From JAAZAI01 sp050942875 (GTDB taxonomy: Bacteria; Verrucomicrobiota; Kiritimatiellia; RFP12; UBA3636), in assembly GCA_050942875.1 (NCBI GenBank), contig JBMNOD010000008.1, forward strand, positions 1 through 64,000: DNA of 64,000 nt, given 5' to 3'. Under the pieces are notes generated by a model that saw only the letters and a list, made by a program, of their open reading frames with translations, did not search any database and was not told the origin of the DNA. The position numbers and the translations under genes are program-made. Each line of letters opens with the position of its first letter. Positions within the stretch are counted from its first letter, which is position 1. Shown piece by piece: positions 1 through 7,765 of this stretch.

Positions 1-276
1 CCGCCCCCTCCCCCGAGCCACGCGATGCAGGCGGACGCCGCCCCGGGTCGCCTCGGGATGCGAAAGGGGCTTTGAAGAAGCAGCCCGCTCGCGCCCCTGA
101 GCCGACTTCGACCAAATCTTCTCATAACTGTTGCCAAGGAAGGGCTTAGACGAAACGGCAAAAAAAGGCGCTTGACTCACCCACATACTTGTTTTTTGTG
201 GCTATGAAGGGAGTTTTAGATTTGTGATTTTTGATTTGGCCGAAGGGCGGCTTTGAACCTTGGACTTACTAGCGAC
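1..276. other. Left-edge non-coding stretch
   Basis: No convincing gene. Plus frame 1 is open from base 1 to a TGA at 73-75 and could be the last 24 codons of a gene entering from the left, but the proline-rich start gives no family signal. The rest is lower in GC, with a pyrimidine/purine-poor stretch around 155-240 and a TTGACT hexamer at about 173 without a well-spaced -10 box. A 'CCTTGGACTT' fragment at about 257 belongs to a short repeat seen again at 13.03, 15.87 and 28.69 kb. Confidence 0.3.
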
Positions 277-762
277 TCATGGCGCGTTGGTGATGGCGGG
301 AGGGGAATTGGTGTCGGCGGTGGGGAAGGGATTGGCGTGGACGACAGGGCGGTTCTGGCGGCGGATCTTGCGCTGGTTGGGGGTGTCGTAGCGGAGCAGG
401 TGGCCGACGTCGATCAGGCGCTTGATTTTCGCCGGCATGCCCTCCTGCTGGTAGAGGAGCGCCTCGACGCCGTCGGCGAGGGCGCGCTGGGCGGCTTGGA
501 TCTTGGCGGCGTCGGTCGTTTCCTTCGCGGCGTCGAGGGCTTCCTTGAGCGGGGCGAGGGAGGGGGCTTCGGCGGCGGCCTTTCGGGCGGCGTGGATTTC
601 GGCGGTCAGTTCCTTCATCTCCTTGGCGAGCCTCTTGCGGTCGGCGGCGCTGAGGATGGGCGCTTCGTCGTGAAGCGGAGCGGGCGCGGGCGCCTGGGCC
701 TGGGCGTGGAGGGCGCAGGCAAGGACGACAAGGGCGAGGGGGACGAGGCGGCGGAAGTTCAT
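277..762 (-). CDS. Small secreted protein of the TonB operon, unknown function
   Basis: A 161-residue protein that I do not recognise. Residues 1-23 form a clear signal peptide (basic start, long Leu/Val/Ala core, Ala-Gln-Ala end), so it should be periplasmic. Residues 38-110 are rich in Lys, Glu and Ala with no prolines in long runs, which suggests helical, possibly coiled-coil structure. The C-terminal 30 residues are basic and polar. It is the last gene of the argF-pyrB-exbB-exbD-tonB run, 15 bases after the tonB-like gene, with an AGGAGA ribosome site before the ATG. Its place suggests an accessory to the ExbBD/TonB complex, comparable in position to YbgF-type proteins of Tol systems, but no sequence motif proves this. 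Confidence 0.75.
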   Translation of the reverse strand: MNFRRLVPLALVVLACALHAQAQAPAPAPLHDEAPILSAADRKRLAKEMKELTAEIHAARKAAAEAPSLAPLKEALDAAKETTDAAKIQAAQRALADGVEALLYQQEGMPAKIKRLIDVGHLLRYDTPNQRKIRRQNRPVVHANPFPTADTNSPPAITNAP

Positions 763-777
763 GGCGGTCTCTCCTGT

Positions 778-1593
778 TTATTGTTCGAGATCGAAGGCGA
801 TGGTGACTTTGCGTCGGGAGCGCAGGAAATTGGATGAGATCCCGGGGATGTGGCGGACGGCGGCGGCGGCATCCAGCGCCGAGTTGTCGAGGACGCGGTT
901 GCCAGAGCCTTCGACGAGGCGGTGGCCGACGATGGCGCCGGTGGGGCCCAGGGTGATTTCGATCAGGGCGGGGCGGCCGGTGAAATGTTCGGCCGAGGGG
1001 ACGATCCACGCCTTGTAGAGGGCTTTCTTGATGGCGAGCAGGCAGATGTCGTCTTCGCCCGGCACGGAGGTGCGATCGGAGGGCGTGGCGCCTGCATCGA
1101 TGAGCTTCTGGATTTCCTCCGCGGTGAGCTTGGGGCCTTTGACCTTGGCGGGCTTGGCGTCCTTGGGGAGGTTTTTGATGATTTCCCTGGGCTTTTCCTT
1201 GGGTGGCTTCCTCTCGACGATTTTTTTGCTCTTCTCGAACTTGGGCTTTTCCTTGGGTTTCTCGGGTTCCTTTGGCTTGTCTTTCGGCTTGTCCTTGGGC
1301 TTTTCGGGATCGGGCATGGCGATGGGTTCGGGCTCGTCGGGCGGCGCGGGCTTGGTTTCTTCGGCTTGGGCGCCTTCCGCAGAGTCGGGCTCGGGGGCGG
1401 GGAAGTATTCCTCGGGGATGGCGACGGTGAACTCGATGGGCAGGGGCTGGAGCTTGTTCTTGCGGCGGAGGCACTGGCAGCCGTTGAAGACGCTGACGAC
1501 GGAGAGGGCGAGCAGGATGATGGCATGCGTGGCCACCGAGATGAGGTAGCTTCTCGTGTAGGGGGACTGGGCCTGGTCGCGGTTCTCCAGCAT
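778..1593 (-). CDS. TonB/TolA-like energy-transducing protein
   Basis: 271 residues. An N-terminal cytoplasmic tail is followed by one membrane segment (about residues 16-36), a Pro/Lys/Glu-rich spacer (about 60-150, with many KPK/KDKPK repeats) typical of TonB and TolA, and a C-terminal domain (about 185-271) containing the TonB-like core 'AIKKALYKAW' and a terminal beta strand. TonB links the proton-driven ExbB/ExbD motor to outer-membrane receptors across the periplasm. The gene lies 3 bases after exbD with an AAGGAG ribosome site that includes the exbD stop, so translation is probably coupled. The membrane segment is followed by three cysteines within about ten residues, which is unusual. 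TolA is the alternative; the absence of pal/tolB nearby leaves this open. Confidence 0.8.
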   Translation of the reverse strand: MLENRDQAQSPYTRSYLISVATHAIILLALSVVSVFNGCQCLRRKNKLQPLPIEFTVAIPEEYFPAPEPDSAEGAQAEETKPAPPDEPEPIAMPDPEKPKDKPKDKPKEPEKPKEKPKFEKSKKIVERKPPKEKPREIIKNLPKDAKPAKVKGPKLTAEEIQKLIDAGATPSDRTSVPGEDDICLLAIKKALYKAWIVPSAEHFTGRPALIEITLGPTGAIVGHRLVEGSGNRVLDNSALDAAAAVRHIPGISSNFLRSRRKVTIAFDLEQ

Positions 1594-1596
1594 GGG

Positions 1597-2007
1597 CTAC
1601 TCCTTGGGCGACGTGGCAAGCGCCATGCGGCTGATGCCGAGGTCGGTCGCGAGCTGGGCGACGTCGACGACGGTGCCGTAGTTGACGGCCTTGTCGCCCC
1701 GGATGATGAGCTGGAGTTTGTCGTTGGAGGCGAGCTGGGCGCGGAGCTTGTCGTTGAGGTCGTCGAGGGTGACGAGCGTCTGGCCGAGGTAGATGCGGCC
1801 CTGGGCGTCGACGGTGACGATGGCGGGCTTGTTGTCGGCTTCGATGGGCTTTGACTTGCCTTTGGGGAGCGCGACGGGGAGGCCTTGTTCGATGAGGGGG
1901 AAGGTGATGATGAACGTGATGAGCAGGAGAAAGGTGAGATCCATCATCGAGGTGAGGTTCAACTCCACCTTGGGGCGGATGTAGTGGATTTCACGACGGC
2001 GGCGCAT
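1597..2007 (-). CDS. exbD: ExbD/TolR biopolymer transport protein
   Basis: 136 residues, normal for the family. A short cytoplasmic N-terminus rich in Arg is followed by a single membrane helix at about residues 17-40, which holds the conserved aspartate in 'MMDLTFLLL' thought to carry protons in ExbD/TolR/MotB-type stators. The rest is a periplasmic domain with the usual 'VTVDAQGRIYL' type strand and a C-terminal alpha/beta part. It partners ExbB and the TonB-like protein. It starts 2 bases after the exbB stop with a GGAGG about 11 bases upstream. ExbD rather than TolR is a choice based on the neighbouring TonB-like gene. Confidence 0.9.
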   Translation of the reverse strand: MRRRREIHYIRPKVELNLTSMMDLTFLLLITFIITFPLIEQGLPVALPKGKSKPIEADNKPAIVTVDAQGRIYLGQTLVTLDDLNDKLRAQLASNDKLQLIIRGDKAVNYGTVVDVAQLATDLGISRMALATSPKE

Positions 2008-2009
2008 GG

Positions 2010-2888
2010 CTAGTACGTGCCTCCGTCGTATGGCGTGGCGGGGGGCGCGTCGTAGCGCGGGTCAGGTTTTTGGTCGTAGCGCGGGCCGTAGGGGACGTTG
2101 GGCCGCAGGTCGTAGGGCGGCGCACTGGGGCGCGGGGCGTAGGTGGCGTCGGGGCGCACATGCTGGTGCGCGATGTCGGCCACGAGCTGGTCGGTGAAGT
2201 TGCGGACCTTGACGCTGGTGAAGCGGACGCGGTCGGCGAGGCCGTTGTAGGCCCAGGTGGCCGGGATGGCGATGAAGAGGCCGATGACGGTGGTGAGCAG
2301 GGCGCCGGCGATGCCGGGCGCGACGTTCGTGATCATCATCGTGGAGCCGGAGTCGGCCATGGCCATGAAGGCCTCCATGACGCCCCAGACGGTGCCGAAG
2401 AGGCCGAGGGAGGGGGCGATGGAGGTGCTGGTGGCGAGGGAGGACATCTTGTCCTCGATGATGATGAGCTGCTCTTCGAGCTCGCTGTCGGCGCAGGAGC
2501 GGATGGCGTCGATCTCGTATTCGCTGAGGGCGACGGGGGCGAGCCCGGCGGACCAGCCGGCGACGTCGGTTTCGAGGACGCCGCGCTTGCGCAGAAGGCT
2601 GAGCATTTCCTTGATGGCGGCGGAGTAGATGTCCGCCATGGGGGTGCCGGGCATGAATTTTCCTTTGACGTCGATGTAGTGCTGGGCGGGGTGGGGCTTG
2701 CCTCGGAGTTGACGCAGGAACCTCAAGTTGCGGCGGTCGATGATGTTCAGAGCGCCGCGCTTGCCGACCATGTTGGCCAGGGTGTAGATTGAGAGCAGGA
2801 CGAGAAGGACGACGACCAGTTTGTTGAAGACACTGGAGGTCCGGTAGGCGTCGAAGACGATGTTGGCGATGAGGAATGACGTGTTCAA
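2010..2888 (-). CDS. exbB: ExbB/TolQ/MotA-family proton channel, TTG start overlapping pyrB stop
   Basis: 292 residues. Membrane segments occur at about residues 21-41, 165-190 and 205-230; the last two contain the family signature region 'SLGLFGTVWGVMEAF' and 'GALLTTVIGLFIAIPA'. The protein is the motor subunit that uses the proton gradient with ExbD. No ATG or GTG is available near the first hydrophobic segment; the in-frame TTG at 2888-2886 overlaps the TGA of pyrB (TTGA), which fits translational coupling, so I choose it. A frame opening further upstream exists only inside pyrB. The last 45 residues form a Pro/Tyr/Asp-rich tail with repeated 'PRYD'-like units, unusual for ExbB and probably cytoplasmic. 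Confidence 0.85.
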   Translation of the reverse strand: MNTSFLIANIVFDAYRTSSVFNKLVVVLLVLLSIYTLANMVGKRGALNIIDRRNLRFLRQLRGKPHPAQHYIDVKGKFMPGTPMADIYSAAIKEMLSLLRKRGVLETDVAGWSAGLAPVALSEYEIDAIRSCADSELEEQLIIIEDKMSSLATSTSIAPSLGLFGTVWGVMEAFMAMADSGSTMMITNVAPGIAGALLTTVIGLFIAIPATWAYNGLADRVRFTSVKVRNFTDQLVADIAHQHVRPDATYAPRPSAPPYDLRPNVPYGPRYDQKPDPRYDAPPATPYDGGTY

Positions 2889-3976
2889 AGGTTTTCCCGG
2901 AAAAATTGGTCGATGCGCGTGGCGCAGTCGAAAGTGGAGGCGATGAGGGCGGCGCGCATCCACATGCCGTTGCGCACCTGGCGCCAGTACATGGCGCGTG
3001 GGTCGTGGTCGACTTCGGCGGCGATCTCGTCGCGGCGGGGCAGGGGGTGCATGAGGATGGCGTCCGGCTTGCAGAGGCGCATTTCCTCGACACCGATCTT
3101 GAAGGCGGAGGTGTCGATGCTGGCGCTTTCGCCTTGCGTCACGTCCCACTCGTCCTGAATGCGCGTCATGTAGATGGCGTCGACGTCGGGGAGGTGCTCG
3201 CGCATGTTGGAGGAGACGACCCACGACGTGCCGCGTTCGGTGAGGTTGTCGAGGACGTCCTGGCTGATCTGGAGCCCTTCGGGGGCGACGAAGATCTGCT
3301 TGATGTTCTCGTAGTTGAGCAGCAGGTTGGAGAGCGAGCGGACGGTGCGGCCGCGGGCGAGGTCGCCGATGAACATGACGGTGCGGTTGCGCAGGCCGCC
3401 GCGGCGCTCGAAGCTGCGGTTGAGCGTGTAGATGTCGAGGAGGGCCTGCGTGGGGTGCTGGTCCTTGCCCGAGCCGGCGTTGATGATGGGCACGGGACGC
3501 TCGGAGTTGGAGAGCACCCAAGCCATGTGCTCGGCGAGGCCCTTCTCCTTCGTGCGCATGATGATGATGTCAAAGTAGGAGCTGAAGGTGCGGATGGAGT
3601 CCTTTTGCGACTCGCCCTTGAACTCGCTGGAGGTCGAGGTTTCGCGCACTTCGCCGATGTGGATACCGAGGATTTGGCAGGCCGAGACGAAGGAGAGGAA
3701 CGTGCGCGAGCTCGGCTGGGTGAAGTAGAGCATCGCGCGCTTGTGGTTGAGCAGCCCTTGGAGGAAGAGCATGCCGCCGCGGGACTTGGCGATGGAGCGG
3801 ATCTCGGTCGCGAGCTTGCAGAGACGGTCGAGGTTCGCGCGGTCGAACTGCTGTGAGAAGAGCGTGTGGAAGGGTGAGCCATCCTCTCGGGCGAGGCAGC
3901 GCACCTTCTGCGTCATGGGCAGATTTTGGAATTCAGGCCACGAATAGGTCGTGATGTGCTGGGTGGGGTCTAACAT
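2885..3976 (-). CDS. pyrB: Aspartate carbamoyltransferase catalytic chain
   Basis: 363 residues, longer than the usual 305-330 because of an N-terminal extension of about 45. The enzyme joins carbamoyl phosphate and L-aspartate to carbamoyl aspartate in pyrimidine synthesis. The carbamoyl-phosphate loop is SSRT at residues 89-92 (usual S-T-R-T), HPTQ is at 174-177 and HPLPR at 310-314, all expected family motifs. The neighbouring carbamoyltransferase argF lies just upstream on the same strand, and exbB begins within the stop codon. No pyrI regulatory chain is present in the window. HPLPR, rather than HCLP, separates it from ornithine carbamoyltransferases. Confidence 0.93.
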   Translation of the reverse strand: MLDPTQHITTYSWPEFQNLPMTQKVRCLAREDGSPFHTLFSQQFDRANLDRLCKLATEIRSIAKSRGGMLFLQGLLNHKRAMLYFTQPSSRTFLSFVSACQILGIHIGEVRETSTSSEFKGESQKDSIRTFSSYFDIIIMRTKEKGLAEHMAWVLSNSERPVPIINAGSGKDQHPTQALLDIYTLNRSFERRGGLRNRTVMFIGDLARGRTVRSLSNLLLNYENIKQIFVAPEGLQISQDVLDNLTERGTSWVVSSNMREHLPDVDAIYMTRIQDEWDVTQGESASIDTSAFKIGVEEMRLCKPDAILMHPLPRRDEIAAEVDHDPRAMYWRQVRNGMWMRAALIASTFDCATRIDQFFRENL

Positions 3977-3978
3977 GG

Positions 3979-4047
3979 GGAATTACGAATTACGAATTAG
4001 GGAATTACGAATTGCGAATTGCGAATTGCAAAATTGCGGGGTGCGAA
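3979..4047. repeat. AT-rich tandem 'GAATTACGAATT/GAATTGCGAATT' repeat
   Basis: The gap between argF and pyrB is filled by about eight imperfect copies of a 6-7 base unit (GAATTAC or GAATTGC). The composition contrasts strongly with the GC-rich surroundings. A shorter copy in the other orientation, TCGTAATTCGTAATTCC, lies at 39773-39789. Confidence 0.8.
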
Positions 4048-4057
4048 TGGCATCTTT

Positions 4058-5056
4058 TTACGCGCTGGGGGTGAGGGCGGAGACGAAGAGCGCCTTGATG
4101 GTGTGCATTCGGTTTTCGGCTTCGTCGAAGACCTTTGAGAAGTCTGCTTCGAAGACCTCGTCTGTTACTTCAAGCGCGCCGGTGTCGTGCGAGGCTTCGG
4201 TTTGATCGTCGTGGAAGGCGGGCAGACAGTGCAGGAAGAGGAGTTCGCCACCGAGGTTGCCGGTTTTGCGGCAGAGATCCATGTTCACTTGATAGGGGCG
4301 CAACAGGGAGAGGCGCTCGGCCTTTCTGGTCTCTTCGCCCATCGAGACCCACACGTCGGTGTAGAGTACGTTGGCACCAGGCACGGCCTCGACGGGTGAG
4401 GGCGTCACGGTGATGGTTGCGCCATTGCGCGCCGCGATCGCCGCGGCAGCCTTCACGAGGTGTGGCGCCGGCATCAGCGGTTCGGGGGCGCAGTTGACGA
4501 AGTCCACGCCCGCCTTGGCGCAGCCGAGCATCAGGGAATTGGCGACATTGTTGCGCCCGTCGCCGATGTAGACGAGCTTTTTGCCGCGAATGTCGCCGAA
4601 TGTCTGCTTCATCGTCATGAGGTCGGCGAGGATCTGCGTAGGGTGCGACTCATCGGTGAGGCCGTTCCAGACGGGCACTCCTGAGAACTCTTTGAGAAGT
4701 TCGACGGTGCGCTGGGCGAAGCCGCGGAAAAGGATGCCGTCGAACATGCGCCCGAGTACGCGTGCGGTATCCTTGACGGACTCTTTCAGGCCGAAGTGGG
4801 TGTCGGCGCGCGTGAGGTATTCGACGTTGCCGCCTTCTTCGCGCGCGGCGATGGCTGCGGCGCATCGGGTGCGCGTCGAACCTTTCTCGAAGATCAGGGC
4901 GATGTTGCGCCGCCGCAACAGGTCGCCGCGGATGCCGTCGTCGCGCCGTTGCTTAAGCGTGATCGCGAGTTCGACCAATTCGAGCATATGTTCATCGGAG
5001 AGGTCGTTGAGGGAAAGCAGCGAGCGCTGTCTCAATTCAGGGCTGAATGTGATCAT
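4058..5056 (-). CDS. argF: Ornithine carbamoyltransferase
   Basis: 332 residues from the chosen start, the normal length. The enzyme makes citrulline from ornithine and carbamoyl phosphate in arginine synthesis. Motifs: STRT at residues 60-63 (carbamoyl phosphate), HPTQ at 138-141, and 'FLHCLPAFH' near residue 275 with the Cys typical of OTCases. An upstream ATG at 5110 with a GGAAAAA sequence before it would add 18 residues; I prefer 5056 because the protein then begins about 10 residues before the family's 'LLSLNDLS' helix. The 5110 start has the better ribosome site, so this is not settled. argF and pyrB are head to tail, 81 bases apart, and may be cotranscribed from the promoter near 5140. 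Confidence 0.92.
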   Translation of the reverse strand: MITFSPELRQRSLLSLNDLSDEHMLELVELAITLKQRRDDGIRGDLLRRRNIALIFEKGSTRTRCAAAIAAREEGGNVEYLTRADTHFGLKESVKDTARVLGRMFDGILFRGFAQRTVELLKEFSGVPVWNGLTDESHPTQILADLMTMKQTFGDIRGKKLVYIGDGRNNVANSLMLGCAKAGVDFVNCAPEPLMPAPHLVKAAAAIAARNGATITVTPSPVEAVPGANVLYTDVWVSMGEETRKAERLSLLRPYQVNMDLCRKTGNLGGELLFLHCLPAFHDDQTEASHDTGALEVTDEVFEADFSKVFDEAENRMHTIKALFVSALTPSA

Positions 5057-5126
5057 GTCTTGTTGAAAATGCGTGGGGTTAAAAGGCGTGTCGCCGACTC
5101 GCGGGGACATTTTTTCCACGGGCGTC

Positions 5127-5156
5127 AGTATAGCACACGACTCCACGGCGGCGCAA
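5127..5156 (-). promoter_or_regulatory. Probable promoter of the argF-pyrB-exbBD-tonB run
   Basis: On the minus strand a TATACT -10 box (5132-5127) lies 18 bases after TTGCGC (5156-5151). The -10 is a 5 of 6 match to the sigma-70 consensus; the -35 is weak. The expected start is near 5120, giving about 64 bases of leader before the 5056 start. Confidence 0.5.
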
Positions 5157-5171
5157 ACGCAATCATTTTTA

Positions 5172-5188
5172 GGGTCTGTCCCCTATTT
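5172..5188. repeat. RAYT-associated 'GGGTCTGTCCCC' repeat, upstream copy
   Basis: The sequence GGGTCTGTCCCCTATTT has GGG/CCC arms round a TCTGT loop. Related copies lie at 6564-6580 and 6591-6610, on the other side of the transposase, and in either orientation at 15995-16025, 16099-16111, 31583-31597 and 31648-31661. REP-associated tyrosine transposases act on this kind of short hairpin. Confidence 0.6.
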
Positions 5189-5271
5189 CGAGCTTGTCAT
5201 TGGTAGCAGTATGTGCTAATCTGAAATCAAATGCATGAAAATGCACTAAACACGAAAGAAAGAGGTGTATC

Positions 5272-6315
5272 ATGAGGTTGCCAAGAGTCCTTGCGGAAGG
5301 AGAGGGAATTTATCATGTCATCAGCAGAATCTCAGGCCAGAGATTTTTGCTTGATGCCGATGAGAAGAACCGGCTGGAGTGGTTGATGAATGCCGTCGCC
5401 GGATTCTCTGGTGTCGATGTCCTTGCTTACGCATTCATGGACAACCACTTCCACATTCTCGTGAAAGTTCCGTTGCCGAAGCATGTCGACGACCAGGAGC
5501 TCGTCCGGCGCATGCGTCTGCTCTATGGCAAGACGAAGACGGATCGCATTTTGACTGAATGGGAGTTATGGGAGAAAAAAGGCATGGAGTTCAAGGTCCT
5601 GGATGCCAAGTTTGCATTGCGGCGGCGCATGCACGATCTCTCGCAGTTCTGCAAGACGCTCAAGGAGACGTTCTCGATGATGTACAACGACCGCCACGAG
5701 CACAGCGGCACGATCTGGGGATCGCGCTTCAAGAGCATCCTCCTTTCGCCCGACTACAGCACCATCATGACCGTCGCCGCCTACATCAATCTCAACCCTG
5801 TCCGCGCCGACGTTGTCGGCGATCCCGGCTCGTATCAGTGGTCTGGCTACGGCGCCGCGAAGCAAGGGAAAGGTCTAGCCCGCAAGGCGATGTGCAATCT
5901 CGTCGGCACGGCGCTCGGACGCAAGGAAGCCGTTCCGTTCGAGGTTGCGCTTGCGGCTTGCGATGCCGCGATGGAGGGGTATGTCGATGCGCCCGCGTCT
6001 GTTGAAGCCATTGCTGCAAGTGCTGCCAAGCGCGACCCCGACAACGAGTCGAATTTCGATGCCGCCAAGGTCGATGCGGCAATCAAGGAAGGCAAGTCGG
6101 TGTCGCTTTTCGAGGCGATACGCTGCAAGGTGCGCTACTTCAGCCATGGCGTCGCAGTCGGCTCCGCTTCGTTTGTGATCGAAATCGTCAAGCGTCTTAC
6201 GGCAGGCAAAGATACCAAGCGCAAGTGCGTCGGTTGCGACGATTTGGAACTTTACACGGCGCGACCGTTGCGGGGTGGTGGCGAGCTCAGCGTGTCGAAA
6301 AGCCACATCGCCTAG
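5272..6315 (+). CDS. REP-associated tyrosine transposase (Y1/HUH)
   Basis: 347 residues. The N-terminal half is a Y1 transposase domain: the HUH metal motif is HFH at residues 59-61 inside 'FMDNHFHIL', and the likely catalytic tyrosine is Tyr138 in 'MMYNDRHEHSG', followed by the usual 'G-I/L-W-x-x-RFKS'. Such enzymes cut single-stranded DNA hairpins through a phosphotyrosine link. The C-terminal 150 residues are an extension seen in larger members and have no motif I can name. An AGAGGTG ribosome site precedes the ATG. No IS terminal repeats are seen; instead short hairpin repeats flank it on both sides, as expected for the domesticated RAYT group. It is transcribed away from argF. Confidence 0.85.
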   Translation: MRLPRVLAEGEGIYHVISRISGQRFLLDADEKNRLEWLMNAVAGFSGVDVLAYAFMDNHFHILVKVPLPKHVDDQELVRRMRLLYGKTKTDRILTEWELWEKKGMEFKVLDAKFALRRRMHDLSQFCKTLKETFSMMYNDRHEHSGTIWGSRFKSILLSPDYSTIMTVAAYINLNPVRADVVGDPGSYQWSGYGAAKQGKGLARKAMCNLVGTALGRKEAVPFEVALAACDAAMEGYVDAPASVEAIAASAAKRDPDNESNFDAAKVDAAIKEGKSVSLFEAIRCKVRYFSHGVAVGSASFVIEIVKRLTAGKDTKRKCVGCDDLELYTARPLRGGGELSVSKSHIA

Positions 6316-6661
6316 CTCAAAACGTCAAACCGTTTAGCTGGAAGATCGGAAAATCCAGCCGCTAACGTCTAGACAAAGAGGCCACAGACGTGGGCTCCAT
6401 CTTCTGCTGTCTAAAACACGCCTAAAATCGGTTGAAATCGCTAAGAATGCCTCGGTTTTTTTGAAACCCCTTGAAACGCTGACCCAAACCGTGCCAAATG
6501 TCTGAGCCAAGAGGTTGCCAACGAGACCTTTTGATTCAGCGAACTGATTTCAAGATTTTTTTTGTGGTCTGTCCCCTAATATTTTTTTTTGGGGTCTGTC
6601 CCCTAAAAAGGGGGGGGGGGGGGGAAAGCCTGGATGGGCGTTCGCGGCTGGTGGGGCGAGG
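6316..6661. other. Intergenic stretch with RAYT repeats and a G15 tract
   Basis: No gene. The sequence from 6316 to 6560 has mixed composition and no ORF with a ribosome site. Two repeats follow: GTGGTCTGTCCCCTAAT (6564-6580) and GGGGTCTGTCCCCTAAAAAG (6591-6610), separated by a T-rich run. A run of 15 G (6610-6624) follows directly. Confidence 0.7.
6591..6624. repeat. RAYT repeat joined to a run of 15 G
   Basis: The repeat GGGGTCTGTCCCCT is followed by AAAAA and 15 consecutive G (6610-6624). Homopolymer runs of this length are mutable and can also be assembly or sequencing errors. Confidence 0.75.
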
Positions 6662-7711
6662 CTATTCGACTGCGGTCTCGGGCTCGGTCTTGGGTTTGGC
6701 GAGGTCGGCGCGGTCGAGGGCGAACTTGTCGGCGGTGTAGGGGGAGACGAAGTACGTCCACCGGGCGGTCTTGGCGTTGAAGTCGGCGGCCTTCATCTCG
6801 GCGGCGGCGTTCTCGGCGGCGTTGGTGCCGACGGGCGCGAAGGAGGCGGCGATGCGGAAGGCGCGATCCGCCTGGCTGGCGACCGGGCCGCCGACGCGGG
6901 CGGTGTAGGTGACGCCGTCGGCATAGACGGCGCGGTAGACCGTGCCGGTCGCCAGGCCGAGCGCTTCGTCCGTGAGGGCGGGATCGGCGATGCCGTTGAA
7001 GTGGAGATAGGAGAGGGCGGAGTCGAGGCCGTAGGTCTTGCTCGTCTCCATCTCCTCGTCTTCGCCGAGGTCGGTGAGCGTCCAGGCGCCATCGACCTTG
7101 ACGAGCGCGAGCTCGGTGTCGGGGCTTGAAACTTCGATGGCCTGGAGCGTCGAGCCGGACGGGGAGGGGATTTGCATGTCCGCCCAGTCGGCGGCGTCGC
7201 CGTCGAGCGTGGAGAGCGCGTCGTCGACGAGGAAGACGGCGTCGCTGCCGCCGACGGCGACGTAGCGTCCGTCGGGGTAGCCGCCGAAGCCTTGCATGTC
7301 GTCGGCGGGCTTGCTCAGGCGTTGTTCGCCGAGGGCGAGCTCGGCGAGGACGTTGCCGGCGTCGTCCATGAGGCGGACGGTCGTGGGGTCGGTCATGGCG
7401 CGGGCCGTGGCGGTGTGGCCGGCCTTGAGGTCGGCGAGCTTGAGGACGTTGGCGCGGATCTTGGCGATGTCCGCCGGATAGCCGTGCAGCGAGGCGATCG
7501 TCCAGCCGGCGTCGGTGGCGGCGAGGGCGAAGGTGTCGCCGGCGGGGCGGTCGATTTCGATGGCGGCGACCTGGCTGACGTCAAGGTCCGGGAAGATTTT
7601 CCTGCCGTGGGCGGCGGGGGTGCGGAGCGTGTTGCGCTGGGCGCTGAAATAGGCGATGCCGACGAGGGCGACGGCGGTGGCGATGAGCAGGGCGAGTTTC
7701 TTGGGTGTCAT
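6662..7711 (-). CDS. DUF4340 domain protein of the Gld-type ABC operon
   Basis: 349 residues. A short N-terminal membrane helix (about residues 6-24) is followed by an extracytoplasmic region with two DUF4340-type repeats ('VAAIEIDRPAGDTFALAATDAGWTI' region at 50-75, 'VDGAWTLTD' region near 205). DUF4340 proteins typically follow a GldG-like gene in PVC and other bacteria and are thought to be part of the same transport complex; the substrate is unknown. It is the last gene of the gldA-gldF-gldG run, 54 bases after gldG. Start ATG has AAGGAA upstream. Confidence 0.8.
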   Translation of the reverse strand: MTPKKLALLIATAVALVGIAYFSAQRNTLRTPAAHGRKIFPDLDVSQVAAIEIDRPAGDTFALAATDAGWTIASLHGYPADIAKIRANVLKLADLKAGHTATARAMTDPTTVRLMDDAGNVLAELALGEQRLSKPADDMQGFGGYPDGRYVAVGGSDAVFLVDDALSTLDGDAADWADMQIPSPSGSTLQAIEVSSPDTELALVKVDGAWTLTDLGEDEEMETSKTYGLDSALSYLHFNGIADPALTDEALGLATGTVYRAVYADGVTYTARVGGPVASQADRAFRIAASFAPVGTNAAENAAAEMKAADFNAKTARWTYFVSPYTADKFALDRADLAKPKTEPETAVE

Positions 7712-7765
7712 GGTGGGGAAATTCCTTTCCGGCGGGCGGCCGCGCCGCCCGCCAGGGTTGAAGAA

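Noticed and set aside
5272..6315. Complete IS200/IS605 insertion sequence
   Set aside because: No second ORF (tnpB) and no left/right end structures directly at the gene; the REP-associated type fits better.
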